Shown here: piece by piece, positions 43,065-53,292 of the stretch
Layout: each line of letters starts with the position of its first letter
How positions within the stretch are numbered: position 1 is the stretch's first letter
Assembly: GCF_025642135.1 (NCBI RefSeq)
Contig: NZ_CP106793.1
Span: 2,835,001 to 2,899,000, forward strand
Direction: 5' to 3'
DNA length: 64,000 nt
From: Streptomyces cynarae
GTDB taxonomy: Bacteria; Actinomycetota; Actinomycetes; Streptomycetales; Streptomycetaceae
Program-made: the position numbers and the translations under genes
Notes under the pieces: model-generated
Database searches by the model: none
What the model was told of the DNA's origin: nothing
What the model saw: the letters and a program-made list of their open reading frames with translations, nothing else

Positions 43065-44554
43065 ATGGGGATAGTCGCCGGGTTGGACAGTTCGCCCGAT
43101 TTCACTCGTATCGTCGTCTGCGACACGGACACGGGGGCCGTGCTCAGGCAGGGGTATGCGCCGCATCCGGTGGAGACCCCCGAGGATGGGGGTACCGCCC
43201 GCGCGAGCGGAGCCGAGCGTGCGGGAGGCCGTCCCTCCGACATCGACCCGCAGGCCTGGCTGCTGTCGCTCGGGGAGGCGGCCGGCGGCGGGCTCCTGGA
43301 GGGTGTGCAGGCCATCGGCGTCTCCGCGCAGGCGAACGCGCTGGTCCCGCTCGACACGCAGGGCGCCACCGTGCGGCCCGCGCTGGTCGGCGGCGACAAG
43401 CGGGCACAGGTCGCGGCGGCCGACCTGATCGACGCGCTCGGCGGCGGCAGGCCTGGGCCGAGGCCGTCGGCTGCGTCCCGCAGGCCGCGCAGCCCGTGAC
43501 CAAGCTGCGCTGGCTCGCCAAGACGGAACCCGACAACGCGCTCCGCACCGCCGTGCTGATGCAGGCCCACGACTGGCTGGTGTGGCAGCTGCTCGGCCGC
43601 CCTGTGCGACGGACCACCGACCGGGGCGGCGCCTCCGGGACCGGGTACTGGTCGGCGGCGACCGGCACCTACCGCAGCGACCTCGTCGAGCTGGCCCTCG
43701 GCCACCAGGCCATGGTGCCCGAGGTGATCGGCCCCTCCGAGGCGGCCGGTACGACGCCGGAGGGGCTGCTGATCTCCGCCGGCACCGGGGAGACCATGGC
43801 CGCCGCGCTGGGTCTGGGCATCGGGCTCGGCGACGCGGTGGTCTCGCTCGGTGCCTCCGGGTCCGTGATGGCCGTCCACCCGGAGGCGCTCGTCGACTCC
43901 TCCGGGATGATCACCTCGCTCGCGGACGCCACGGGCATGCACCTCCCGGTGGTGACCACCCTCAACGCCGTGCGCACCCTGCGCGGCACCGCCGAACTCC
44001 TCGGCCTGCCGGACCTCGAGTCGCTGTCCGACCTGGCGATGAAGTCGACGCCGGGCTCGCACGGGCTCGTCCTGCTCCCCTACCTGGAGGGCGAGCGGAC
44101 CCCGAACCTGCCGCACACCGCGGGCACCCTGGCCGGGCTGCGGCGCGAGTCGATGAAGCCGGAGCACCTGGCGCGGGCCGCGTTCGAGGGCATGCTGTGC
44201 GGGCTCGCGGACGCGCTGGACGTGCTGCGCGGGCGCGGCGTGGAGGTGCGGCGGATCTTCCTGCTGGGCGCCGCCGCGGAGCTGCCCGCCGTGCAGGCGG
44301 CGGCTCCCTCGCTGTTCGGCGCGCAGGTCGTCGTCCCCCAGCCGGCGGACTACGCGGCGATCGGCGCGGCCCGCCAGGCGGCCTGGTCGCTCGGCGTCTC
44401 CCAGGGCACCCTCGACCCTCGCACCCCGCCCCCGTGGCAGGGCGCGGCGGCCCAGGTCCTGGAGCCGGGCGAGGAGCTCGCGGTGGGCCAGGCCGTACGG
44501 CAGCAGTACGTGTCGGTACGCGAGCAGACGCATCCGGGAGCGTTCCGCCCGTAG
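43065..44554 (+). pseudogene. FGGY-family carbohydrate kinase (xylulokinase-like), one-base frame break
   Basis: ASKHA-fold sugar kinase of about 496 residues after correction: GIVAGLDSSPDFTRIVVCD (ATP loop), GVSAQANALVPLD, VSLGASGSVMAVHPEALVDS, HGLVLLPYLEGERTPNLPHTAGTLAGL, FLLGAAAELPAVQAAAPSLFGAQV. It phosphorylates a sugar such as xylulose or a related ketose. The frame shifts once near 43441-43449 (GCGGCGGCAGGCC), where one added G gives GGGQAWAEAVG. Total length is one base short of a multiple of three. A repeat-derived segment (about residues 38-55) may be a second oddity. The partner sugar pathway is not apparent nearby. Confidence 0.75.
43176..43226. repeat. Hairpin repeat inside kinase gene
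   Basis: ACCCCC...GGGGGT (about 43176-43193) forms a short hairpin, followed by a CGAGCGGAGCCGAGCG-type arm. The composition is like Streptomyces intergenic miniature repeats. It encodes ETPEDGGTARASGAERAGG, which looks foreign to the kinase fold. Confidence 0.5.
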
Positions 44555-44802
44555 ACACGCTGATCGTCGCGGCCGTAGGGGTGGCTGTGTCGTCCGTCTC
44601 ACAGGGCGTCACCCGCACGGCGGCCGCCCGGCGGTGACGCACGTCACCACCCTTCAGGACTACATCCGAAGGCCGAGTCCGCTCGGTCGTATGACCGCTG
44701 TCGGCTTAATCGGTTGAGGTAACGCGGGTGGAGTGTTCGACGATAGGGCGTGGTGCACCACCGACCGCCTCCCTTTTCGTCGACCACTCCGAGAGACTTC
44801 GC

Positions 44803-46536
44803 GTGCTCATACGACTTCTGAGGACCCATATGGGTCCGTACAAGAAACCGATAGCCCTGCTGGTGCTGCTGCAGTTCCTGCAGACCTGCGCCACGCTCTA
44901 TCTGCCCACTCTGAACGCGCACATCATCGACAACGGTGTCGTGAAGGGGGACACGAACTACATCCTGACCTTCGGCGGCCTCATGATCGGGGTCTCGATG
45001 GGCCAGGTCGTGTGCAACATGGGCGCCGTCTACTTCGGAGCCCGGACCGCGTCGGCCGTCGGGCGGGACATCAGGGCAGCCGTCTTCGACCGGGTGCAGT
45101 CGTTCTCCTCCCGTGAGGTGGGTCACTTCGGCGCGCCTTCGCTGATCACCCGGACCACGAACGACGTGCAGCAGGTGCAGATGCTCGCCCTGATGACGTT
45201 CACCCTGATGGTGTCGGCGCCGATCATGTGTGTGGGCGGCATCGTCCTGGCGCTCGGTCTGGACGTGCCGCTGTCCGGTGTCCTGGTCGCCGTGGTGCCC
45301 GTGCTCGGCATCTCCGTGACGCTGATCGTGCGCCGGCTGCGGCCGCTGTTCCGCACCATGCAGGTCCGCCTCGACACGGTGAACCGGGTGCTGCGCGAGC
45401 AGATCTCCGGCAACCGGGTCATCCGCGCCTTCGTCCGGGACGACTACGAGAAGGAGCGCTTCAAGGGCTCGAACACCGAGCTCACCGACGTGGCCCTCGC
45501 CACCGGCCGCACGCTGGCGCTGATGTTCCCCATCGTGATGACCGTGGTGAACCTCTCCTCGATCGCCGTGGTGTGGTTCGGCGCGCACCGCATCGACAGC
45601 GGCGGCATGCAGATCGGCGACCTGACGGCGTTCCTCGCCTACCTCATGCAGATCGTCATGTCCGTGATGATGGCCACCTTCATGTTCATGATGGTGCCGC
45701 GCGCGGAGGTCTGCGCCGAGCGCATCCAGGACGTCCTCGGCACCTCCTCCAGCGTCGTACCGCCCACGGCGCCCGTCGCCGAACTGCGCCGGCACGGTCA
45801 TCTGGAGATGCGGGGCGCAGGGTTCCGCTATCCGGGCGCCGAGGAGCCGGTGCTCAAGGCCATCGACCTGGTGGCGCGGCCCGGCGAGATCACGGCCGTC
45901 ATCGGGTCCACCGGCAGCGGCAAGTCCACCCTGCTCGGGCTGATCCCCCGCCTGTTCGACGCCACCGAGGGCGAGGTCCTCGTGGACGGTGTGAACGTGC
46001 GGGAGATCGAACCGAAGCTGCTGGCCAAGACGGTCGGGCTGGTGCCGCAGAAGCCGTACCTGTTCGCGGGCACGGTCGCCACGAACCTGCGCTACGGCAA
46101 TCCGGACGCCACCGACGAGGAGCTGTGGCACGCGCTGGAGGTGGCGCAGGCCAAGGACTTCGTCTCCAAGCTGGAGAACGGCCTGGACTCCCCCATCGCG
46201 CAGGGCGGCACCAACGTCTCCGGTGGCCAGCGGCAGCGCCTCGCAATCGCCCGCACCCTCGTGCAGCGCCCGGAGATCTACCTCTTCGACGACTCCTTCT
46301 CCGCCCTCGACTACGCCACCGACGCGGCCCTGCGGGCGGCGCTCACCCGGGAGACCGCCGAGGCGACCGTCGTCATCGTCGCCCAGCGGGTGGCGACCAT
46401 CCGGGACGCCGACCGGATCGTCGTCCTGGACGAGGGCCGTGTCGTCGGCACCGGCCGCCACCACGAGCTGATGGCGGGCAACGAGACCTACCGGGAGATC
46501 GTGCTCTCCCAGCTCACGGAAGCGGAGGCTGCCTGA
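44803..46536 (+). CDS. ABC exporter half, degenerate-site subunit
   Basis: About 577 residues: a six-helix type IV exporter domain, then an NBD with [44 protein letters not shown] and VIVAQRVATI. The Walker B glutamate is Asp and the H-loop His is Gln, so its own ATP site is probably non-hydrolytic. The signature is intact and completes the partner's site. GTG 44803 is chosen (VLIRLLRTHMGPY). Its stop overlaps the next gene (TGATG). The pair forms a heterodimeric exporter of drug or lipid type; substrate unknown. Confidence 0.92.
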   Translation: MLIRLLRTHMGPYKKPIALLVLLQFLQTCATLYLPTLNAHIIDNGVVKGDTNYILTFGGLMIGVSMGQVVCNMGAVYFGARTASAVGRDIRAAVFDRVQSFSSREVGHFGAPSLITRTTNDVQQVQMLALMTFTLMVSAPIMCVGGIVLALGLDVPLSGVLVAVVPVLGISVTLIVRRLRPLFRTMQVRLDTVNRVLREQISGNRVIRAFVRDDYEKERFKGSNTELTDVALATGRTLALMFPIVMTVVNLSSIAVVWFGAHRIDSGGMQIGDLTAFLAYLMQIVMSVMMATFMFMMVPRAEVCAERIQDVLGTSSSVVPPTAPVAELRRHGHLEMRGAGFRYPGAEEPVLKAIDLVARPGEITAVIGSTGSGKSTLLGLIPRLFDATEGEVLVDGVNVREIEPKLLAKTVGLVPQKPYLFAGTVATNLRYGNPDATDEELWHALEVAQAKDFVSKLENGLDSPIAQGGTNVSGGQRQRLAIARTLVQRPEIYLFDDSFSALDYATDAALRAALTRETAEATVVIVAQRVATIRDADRIVVLDEGRVVGTGRHHELMAGNETYREIVLSQLTEAEAA

Positions 46537-48464
46537 TGGCCGGGCCCATGCGGGGGATGATGGGCGGGGGCGGCCCCGACCAGCGCTCGATGGACTTCAA
46601 GGGGTCCGGGAAACGGCTCCTCGCCCAGTTCGCACCCGAACGCCCCACCATGATCGCGATGCTGGTCTGCGGTGTGCTGAGCGTCGGGCTGTCCGTGGTC
46701 GGACCGAAGATCCTGGGCAGGGCGACGGACCTCGTCTTCGCCGGGATCATCGGCCGTCAGATGCCGGCGGGCCTGAGCAAGGAGCAGGTCCTCGACTCCA
46801 TGCGGAAGCGCGGCCAGGGCGGCATCGCCGACATGCTCTCCGGCACGGACTTCACCCCGGGCAAGGGCATCGACTTCGGTGCCGTGGGGGACGTCCTGCT
46901 GCTCGCGCTGTGCACGTTCCTGGTGGCCGGCCTGCTGATGGCGGTGTCGACGAGGCTCTCCAACCGGGCCATCAACAGGACGATCTACCGCATCCGCGAG
47001 GACGTGCAGGCGAAGCTGTCGCGGCTCCCGCTGTCGTACTTCGACCAGCGGCAGCGCGGTGAGGTGCTCAGCCGCGCGACCAACGACATCGACAACATCC
47101 AGCAGACGCTGTCGCAGTCGATGGGCCAGCTCATCAACTCGCTGCTGACGATCGTCGGCGTGCTGGCGGTGATGTTCTGGGTGTCGTGGCTGCTGGCGCT
47201 GGTCGCCCTGGTGACCGTGCCGCTGTCGTTCTTCGTCGCGACCCGTGTGGGCAAGCGGTCGCAGCCGCACTTCGTGCAGCAGTGGCGCACCACCGGCAAG
47301 CTGAACGCCCACATCGAGGAGATGTACACCGGGCACACTCTGGTGAAGGTGTTCGGTCGGCAGGAGGAGTCGGCCAGGCAGTTCGCGGAGCAGAACGAGG
47401 CGCTGTACGAGGCGGGGTTCCGGGCGCAGTTCAACAGCGGTGTGATGCAGCCGCTGATGATGTTCGTGTCCAACCTGAACTATGTGCTGGTCGCGGTGGT
47501 CGGCGGTCTCCGGGTCGCGTCGGGCGCCCTGTCGATCGGTGATGTGCAGGCCTTCATCCAGTACTCGCGGCAGTTCTCGATGCCGCTCACGCAGGTCGCG
47601 TCGATGGCGAACCTGGTGCAGTCGGGTGTCGCGTCGGCGGAGCGGATCTTCGAGCTGCTGGACGCGGAGGAGCAGGGGGCCGACCCCGAGCGCGGGCTGC
47701 GGCCGGAGGAGCTGCGCGGGCGGGTCGCGCTGGAGAACGTGTCGTTCCGCTACGACCCGGAGAAGCCGCTCATCGAGAACCTCTCGCTGAAGGTGGAGCC
47801 GGGCCAGACGGTCGCGATCGTCGGCCCGACGGGAGCGGGCAAGACCACGCTCGTCAACCTGCTGATGCGCTTCTACGACGTCACCGGCGGACGGATCACG
47901 CTCGACGGGGTCGACATCGCGAAGATGTCCCGGAACGAACTGCGGTCCTCGATCGGGATGGTGCTGCAGGACACCTGGCTGTTCGGCGGCACGATCGCGG
48001 AGAACATCGCCTACGGCGCCTCCCGGAAGGTCACGCGGGGCGAGATCGAGGAGGCGGCGCGGGCGGCCCACGCGGACCGGTTCATCCGCACGCTGCCGGA
48101 CGGCTACGACACGGTGATCGACGACGAGGGGACGGGGGTCAGCGCGGGTGAGAAGCAGCTCATCACGATCGCGCGGGCGTTCCTGTCGGACCCGGTGATC
48201 CTGGTGCTGGACGAGGCGACGAGTTCCGTGGACACGCGGACCGAGGTGCTGATCCAGAAGGCGATGGCGAAGCTGGCGCACGGGCGGACGTCGTTCGTGA
48301 TCGCACACCGGCTGTCGACGATCCGGGACGCCGACACGATCCTCGTGATGGAGAACGGCTCCATCGTCGAACAGGGCTCGCACACAGAGCTGTTGGCCGC
48401 GGACGGGGCCTACGCACGGCTGTACAAGGCGCAGTTCGCGCAGGCCGTCGCCGAGGTCGACTGA
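46536..48464 (+). CDS. ABC exporter half, consensus-site subunit
   Basis: About 642 residues. An N-terminal extension of about 50 residues (MRGMMGGGGPDQRSMDFKGS) precedes the transmembrane domain, which contains an insertion with QMPAGLSKEQVLDSMRKRGQGG between the first helices. NBD motifs are GPTGAGKTTLVNLLMRF, a degenerate signature VSAGEKQLITIAR, VLVLDEATSSVD and FVIAHRLSTI. It supplies the catalytic Walker B and His, while its altered signature faces the partner's degenerate site. Translationally coupled to the upstream subunit; a strong hairpin follows. Confidence 0.93.
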   Translation: MAGPMRGMMGGGGPDQRSMDFKGSGKRLLAQFAPERPTMIAMLVCGVLSVGLSVVGPKILGRATDLVFAGIIGRQMPAGLSKEQVLDSMRKRGQGGIADMLSGTDFTPGKGIDFGAVGDVLLLALCTFLVAGLLMAVSTRLSNRAINRTIYRIREDVQAKLSRLPLSYFDQRQRGEVLSRATNDIDNIQQTLSQSMGQLINSLLTIVGVLAVMFWVSWLLALVALVTVPLSFFVATRVGKRSQPHFVQQWRTTGKLNAHIEEMYTGHTLVKVFGRQEESARQFAEQNEALYEAGFRAQFNSGVMQPLMMFVSNLNYVLVAVVGGLRVASGALSIGDVQAFIQYSRQFSMPLTQVASMANLVQSGVASAERIFELLDAEEQGADPERGLRPEELRGRVALENVSFRYDPEKPLIENLSLKVEPGQTVAIVGPTGAGKTTLVNLLMRFYDVTGGRITLDGVDIAKMSRNELRSSIGMVLQDTWLFGGTIAENIAYGASRKVTRGEIEEAARAAHADRFIRTLPDGYDTVIDDEGTGVSAGEKQLITIARAFLSDPVILVLDEATSSVDTRTEVLIQKAMAKLAHGRTSFVIAHRLSTIRDADTILVMENGSIVEQGSHTELLAADGAYARLYKAQFAQAVAEVD

Positions 48465-48474
48465 TCCGGTCCCG

Positions 48475-48498
48475 GGGGCCGCCCGCTCGGGCGGCCCC
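48475..48498. terminator. Bidirectional terminator between ABC exporter and sigma-factor genes
   Basis: GGGGCCGCCCG (48475-48485) pairs with CGGGCGGCCCC (48488-48498), followed by TT. It lies between two convergent stop codons. Confidence 0.75.
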
Positions 48499-48499
48499 T

Positions 48500-49630
48500 T
48501 CAGTCCAGGTAGCCCCTCAGCTGGTCGGCGAAGGCGTGGTCGCGGAGCTTGTTCAGCGTCTTGGACTCGATCTGGCGGATGCGTTCGCGGGTGACGCCGA
48601 AGATGCGGCCTATCTCCTCCAGGGTGCGGGGGCGTCCGTCGACGAGTCCGTACCGCAGCTGCACGACCTTGCGCTCCCTCTCCCCCAGCGTGGACAGGAC
48701 CGCTTCCAGGTGCTCCCTGAGCAGCAGGAACGCCGCGGACTCGACCGGGCTGGTGGCGTCGCCGTCCTCGATGAGGTCGCCGAGGGCCACGTCGTCCTCC
48801 TCGCCGACGGGGGCGTGCAGGGAGACGGGCTCCTGGGCGAGCCGCAGCACCTCGCTCACCCGCTCGCTGGGCAGCTCCAGATGCGCGGCGACCTCTTCCG
48901 GGGTGGGTTCGTAGCCGCGTTCCTGGAGCATCCGGCGCTGGACGCGGATGACCCGGTTGATCAGCTCGACGACATGGACCGGGACACGGATGGTGCGGGC
49001 CTGGTCGGCGAGGGCGCGGGACATGGCCTGACGGATCCACCAGGTCGCGTACGTGGAGAACTTGTAGCCGCGGGCGTAGTCGAACTTCTCGACCGCCCTG
49101 ATCAGACCGAGGTTTCCCTCCTGTACGAGGTCGAGCATGGTCAGCCCGCGGCCGACGTAGCGCTTGGCGACGGAGACGACGAGACGCAGATTGGCCTCGA
49201 TCAGCCGCCGCTTGGCCATGCGCCCCATGACGACGAGCCGGTCCAGGTCGAGCGCCAGCCGGGTGTCCAGGTCGGGGGTGTTGAGGAGCTTCTCCTCGGC
49301 GAACAGGCCGGCTTCGACGCGGCGGGCGAGTTCGACCTCCTCGGCGGCCGTCAGCAGCGGGATGCGGCCGATCTCGCGCAGATACTGGCGGAACAGGTCG
49401 GAGGAGGGGCCACCGGTGTCGGCGCGGTCGCGCAGGGCTTCGACGGGTTCAGCGGGTTCGACGGCGTCGAGGGGCTCCTCGAGCTCGGACGGGCCCGGTG
49501 GTTCCGGCTCGGCCTCCGTCTCGGGGTGGTGCGCGAGCCGGTTCTGCGGCGGAACCGCCGGGAGGACGTCGGCCTCCGCGGCCGGCTCGGCGTTCAGGAT
49601 GTCCGGTTGGGTGAGGGTCTGGGTCTGCAC
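48500..49630 (-). CDS. hrdA: RpoD-like sigma factor (HrdA-type)
   Basis: A 376-residue sigma-70 protein of group 1/2. An acidic N terminus of about 75 residues lacks the long basic region of HrdB. Region 1.2/2 is complete ([86 protein letters not shown]). Region 3 and region 4 follow ([27 protein letters not shown]). It should recognise principal-type promoters as an alternative to HrdB. GTG 49630 with GGAGG 9 nt upstream. Position beside dnaG suggests hrdA of S. coelicolor; the paralogue assignment is from memory. Confidence 0.88.
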   Translation of the reverse strand: MQTQTLTQPDILNAEPAAEADVLPAVPPQNRLAHHPETEAEPEPPGPSELEEPLDAVEPAEPVEALRDRADTGGPSSDLFRQYLREIGRIPLLTAAEEVELARRVEAGLFAEEKLLNTPDLDTRLALDLDRLVVMGRMAKRRLIEANLRLVVSVAKRYVGRGLTMLDLVQEGNLGLIRAVEKFDYARGYKFSTYATWWIRQAMSRALADQARTIRVPVHVVELINRVIRVQRRMLQERGYEPTPEEVAAHLELPSERVSEVLRLAQEPVSLHAPVGEEDDVALGDLIEDGDATSPVESAAFLLLREHLEAVLSTLGERERKVVQLRYGLVDGRPRTLEEIGRIFGVTRERIRQIESKTLNKLRDHAFADQLRGYLD

Positions 49631-49868
49631 GGGGGGCGACCTCCAGGAATGTCGCTGCTTCAGGCGTGCGGCAGCGGTACGTCGGTGAGCGGAACCGCGG
49701 GGGTGTCGGACCCGCCGCCATGGGCGGGCCGGCCGCGCTCCGAGGACTCAGGCACCGGAACCCAGTGTGGAGTACGACACATCACCGCCACGAGGGTTGT
49801 GCGCCCACTTTTTGAGTCCGGTCCGTGACCGGGTGGTTACGCTGCCGCACGGGTGTGCGGTACGCCGC

Positions 49869-51773
49869 CTACAGCGCGGCCGCCCCCCGCTCCCGCAGCG
49901 CCTGGTCGTACTGCTGCAGTACCCACAGCTCGTTCTGCACGGCGGCCAGTTGGGCCGGGTCGCCGTGTGTGCCCAGACGGGTCAGGGTGGACTGGATGTC
50001 GCGGATCCGGCGTTCGACCGCGCGGCGGCGGACCGTGACGAGGACCGTGCTCGCGTACACCTCGTCCACCGTCCTGCGCATGATCGCCTCGACGGCCAGT
50101 TCCGTGACCATCGCGCGCACCGTGTCGTCGGGCGCCGCCTCGCGGACCCGGACCAGGTACTCCTGCGGGTCCTGCGCGCCCCACTCCGCGCCCCCCGCCT
50201 CCATGATCGCCTGCCGTACGGCCGCGTACGGCGCCGCCGTGAACTCGTCGACCCCGTAGGCGTCGAACGCGGGCGACACCAACTCCGGCCGCTGCAGGGC
50301 GAGTTTCAGCAGCTCGCGCTCGGTCGCGTAGACAGGGTTGCGAAGGGTGAGCGCCGGGCCGGAGGCGGCCGGGCGGGGCGCCGCCTCGTAGCGCTCCGCC
50401 GGGCGCGGTCCCGTCGGCGCCGGGCCCCTGCCGCCCCGGTCGCGCGCCCAACGGGCCAGCTGTGCCACCCGCTTGACCACGAACTGCGTGTCCAGGATGC
50501 CGAGCATGCCCGCGAGCTGGACCGCCACCTCGTGCTGCGCGCCGCTGTTCTTGATGCGGGCCACGACCGGCGCCGCCTCGTCCAGCGCGGCCGCGCGGCC
50601 CGCCGGGGTCTCCAGGTCGTAGCGGCCGACGATCTGGCGCAGCGCGAACTCGAAGAGCGGCGTACGCGGCTCCGCCAGGTCCGCGACCGCCTCGTCGCCC
50701 TTGGCGAGCCGCAGGTCGCAGGGGTCCATGCCGTCCGGCGCGATCGCGATGTACGTCTCGGCGGCGAACTTCTGGTCGTCCTCGAAGGCGCGCAGGGCCG
50801 CCTTCTGGCCGGCCGCGTCGCCGTCGAAGGTGAAGATGACCCGCGCGCTGCCGTTGTCCATCAGCAGCCGCCGCAGGATCTTGATGTGCTCGCCGCCGAA
50901 GGCCGTGCCGCAGGTCGCGATGGCCGTGGTGACGCCCGCGAGGTGGCAGGCCATGACGTCCGTGTAGCCCTCGACGACCACGGCCCGGCTGCTCTTCGCG
51001 ATCTCCTTCTTCGCCAGGTCGATGCCGTACAGGACCTGGGACTTCCGGTAGATCGCCGTTTCGGGGGTGTTCAGGTACTTCGGGCCGGTGTCCGCCTCGT
51101 AGAGCTTGCGGGCGCCGAAGCCGACCACATCGCCGCCGATGTCCCGGATCGGCCACATCAGCCGGCCGCGGAAGCGGTCGATGGGGCCCCGGCGGCCCTC
51201 CTGGGACAGGCCGGAGAGGATCAGCTCCTTGTCGCTGAAGCCCTTGCCGCGCAGATAGCGGGTGAGGTGGTCCCAGCCCTGGGGGCTGTAGCCGACGCCG
51301 AAGTGGACGGCGGCGGCCTGGTCGAAGCCGCGCTCGGCCAGGAACTTCCGCCCCGCCTCGGCCTCCGGGCTCGCGTCGAGCTGCTCGGCGTACCACTGGG
51401 CGGCCAGCTGGTGGGCCTCCACCAGGCGGATGCGTTCGCCGCGCTGGTGAGTGGGGTTGTACCCGCCCTCCTCGTACCGCAGGGTGATGCCCGCGCGGGC
51501 GGCCAGGCGCTCGACCGCCTCCGAGAACGAGAGGTGGTCGACCTTCATCACGAACGTGATGGTGTCGCCGCCCTCCTGGCAGCCGAAGCAGTGGAACAGC
51601 CCCTTGCTGGGGCTGACCTGGAAGGACGGCGACTTCTCGTCATGGAAGGGGCACAGCCCCTTCAGGTTTCCCCCGCCGGCGTTGCGCAGCTGGAGGTACT
51701 CGGACACGACGGCGTCGATCGGGACAGCGTCCCGTACCGCCTTCACGTCCTCGTCGTTGATCCGTCCTGCCAC
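49869..51773 (-). CDS. dnaG: DNA primase
   Basis: A 634-residue primase. N-terminal CHC2 zinc finger (CPFHDEKSPSFQVSPSKGLFHCFGCQ), then the RNA polymerase domain with TOPRIM motifs VVVEGYTDVMACHLAG and TFDGDAAGQKAALRAF. A C-terminal helicase-binding domain covers the last 180 residues. It synthesises RNA primers for Okazaki fragments with DnaB. GTG 51773 lacks a clear ribosome site. A Pro/Arg-rich linker (RGGRGPAPTGPRPAERYEAAPRP) separates the core and helicase domains. It lies upstream of the sigma gene on the same strand. Confidence 0.97.
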   Translation of the reverse strand: MAGRINDEDVKAVRDAVPIDAVVSEYLQLRNAGGGNLKGLCPFHDEKSPSFQVSPSKGLFHCFGCQEGGDTITFVMKVDHLSFSEAVERLAARAGITLRYEEGGYNPTHQRGERIRLVEAHQLAAQWYAEQLDASPEAEAGRKFLAERGFDQAAAVHFGVGYSPQGWDHLTRYLRGKGFSDKELILSGLSQEGRRGPIDRFRGRLMWPIRDIGGDVVGFGARKLYEADTGPKYLNTPETAIYRKSQVLYGIDLAKKEIAKSSRAVVVEGYTDVMACHLAGVTTAIATCGTAFGGEHIKILRRLLMDNGSARVIFTFDGDAAGQKAALRAFEDDQKFAAETYIAIAPDGMDPCDLRLAKGDEAVADLAEPRTPLFEFALRQIVGRYDLETPAGRAAALDEAAPVVARIKNSGAQHEVAVQLAGMLGILDTQFVVKRVAQLARWARDRGGRGPAPTGPRPAERYEAAPRPAASGPALTLRNPVYATERELLKLALQRPELVSPAFDAYGVDEFTAAPYAAVRQAIMEAGGAEWGAQDPQEYLVRVREAAPDDTVRAMVTELAVEAIMRRTVDEVYASTVLVTVRRRAVERRIRDIQSTLTRLGTHGDPAQLAAVQNELWVLQQYDQALRERGAAAL

Positions 51774-51837
51774 GAGGAGATTCTACGGGGCAGAACTGAC
51801 ACGCCTCGGGCAAGCGAGACACCCCCCGGCGGGGGGG

Positions 51838-51855
51838 CCGGGGGTTGACCCCCGG
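51838..51855 (-). terminator. Hairpin after FAD oxidoreductase gene
   Basis: CCGGGGG, loop TTGA, CCCCCGG; perfect 7-bp stem 54 nt beyond the oxidoreductase stop on the minus strand, with a second CCCCCC/GGGGGG hairpin adjacent. Probable terminator before dnaG. Confidence 0.55.
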
Positions 51856-51908
51856 GAATCACAGCACGGGGACGGTGTGACAGGGGCGGCGGCAGTGGAC
51901 GGCGTCCG

Positions 51909-53174
51909 TCACGGGGCCAGGCTCTCCAACGGCACCCCCGGGTCCGACAACGCCTCCGGGTCCACCACCGTCCGCTCCCGGATCAGCTTCTGGATGCGGT
52001 CCGTGACATCCCACACATTCACGTTCATCCCGGCCAGCACCCTGCCCTCCTTGAGCCAGAAGGCGATGAAGTGCCGCTTGCCGGCGTCACCCCGGATGAC
52101 CACCTCGTCGTACGTGCCGGGCGGCGCCCACCCCGAGTACTCCATCCCCACGTCGTACTGGTCGGAGAAGAAGTACGGCACCCGGTCGTACGTCACCTCG
52201 CGTCCGAGCATCGCGCGGGCGGCGGCCGGGCCGCCGTTCAGGGCGTTCGCCCAGTGCTCGACGCGCAGCCGGGTGCCGAAGAGGGGGTGGTGGAAGGACG
52301 CCACGTCACCGGCCGCGTAGATGTCGGGGTCGGAGGTGCGTAGTGACGCGTCCACCGCGATGCCGCCTCCTTGCGCGGGGTCCGCCAGCTCCAGCCCGGC
52401 CGCCTCCGCGAGAGCGACCCTGGGGGCCGCGCCGATCGCGGCGAGCACGTCGTGCGCGGGGTGCTCCTCGCCGTCGTCCGTGCGGGCGGCCAGCACCATG
52501 CCGTCCTGGCCGATGATCTCGGTGAGCCGCACCCCGAAGTGGAAGCGGACCCCGTGGTCGCGGTGGAGCTCCGCGAACAGCTCGCCCAGCTCGGGGCCGA
52601 GGACGTGGTGCAGCGGGGTCGGCGCGGACTGGATGACGGTGACCTCCGCACCGTACTCGCGGGCCGCCGCCGCGACCTCGAGGCCGATCCAGCCGGCGCC
52701 CGCGATCACGATGTGACCGTTGTCCCGGCCGAGGGCGGTGAGGACGCCCTTGAGGCGCTCGGCATGGGAGAGGCGGCGCAGATGGTGGACGCCCGCGAGG
52801 TCCGTGCCGGGGATGTCCAGGCGGCGGGGCTCGGCACCGGTCACGAGGAGCAGCTTGTCGTAGTGGACGAGCGTGCCGTCGTCGCCGAGGCGGACCGTCT
52901 TCGCGGCGCGGTCGACGGCGTCGACGCTCTGGCCGAGGTGCAGCTCGATGTCGTTGCGCGCGTACCAGGAGGGCTCGTGGACGAAGACGCTGTCGCGCTC
53001 CTCCTTGCCGAGCAGGTAGCCCTTGGACAGGGGAGGCCGTTCGTACGGGTGGTCGCGTTCGTCGCAGATCAGTATCACGCGGCCGCTGAAGCCCTCCGCT
53101 CGGAGCGTCTCGGCCGCCTTGGCGCCGGCGAGACCTCCTCCGACGATGACGAATGTCTGATCCGCGTCGACCAC
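51909..53174 (-). CDS. NAD(P)/FAD-dependent oxidoreductase (ferredoxin-reductase type)
   Basis: About 421 residues. FAD motif FVIVGGGLAGAKAAETLR, NAD motif IVIAGAGWIGLEVAAAAREYGAEVTVI, second FAD motif DIYAAGDVAS and a C-terminal reductase domain (YFFSDQYDVGMEYSGWA) place it with rhodocoxin/putidaredoxin reductases. It passes electrons from NAD(P)H to a ferredoxin; no ferredoxin or P450 gene is adjacent, so the partner is elsewhere. GTG 53174 with AGGAGG 6 nt upstream. The upstream gap carries tandem 11-bp repeats resembling PhoP boxes. Confidence 0.9.
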   Translation of the reverse strand: MVDADQTFVIVGGGLAGAKAAETLRAEGFSGRVILICDERDHPYERPPLSKGYLLGKEERDSVFVHEPSWYARNDIELHLGQSVDAVDRAAKTVRLGDDGTLVHYDKLLLVTGAEPRRLDIPGTDLAGVHHLRRLSHAERLKGVLTALGRDNGHIVIAGAGWIGLEVAAAAREYGAEVTVIQSAPTPLHHVLGPELGELFAELHRDHGVRFHFGVRLTEIIGQDGMVLAARTDDGEEHPAHDVLAAIGAAPRVALAEAAGLELADPAQGGGIAVDASLRTSDPDIYAAGDVASFHHPLFGTRLRVEHWANALNGGPAAARAMLGREVTYDRVPYFFSDQYDVGMEYSGWAPPGTYDEVVIRGDAGKRHFIAFWLKEGRVLAGMNVNVWDVTDRIQKLIRERTVVDPEALSDPGVPLESLAP

Positions 53175-53292
53175 TTGATGCCTCCTCGTAAGGATGTCGC
53201 CACATGCGAGCCTCCCGCACGGGAGCGGGCTGCGGGAAGAGGGAGTGCCCCGATCAGGCCACGGAAGGGCACGACCGGCCGTCACGTGCCGC

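Noticed and set aside
46488..49040. Minus-strand frame of about 850 codons opposite the second ABC exporter gene
   Set aside because: Shadow frame with no domain; the plus-strand ABC protein is unambiguous.
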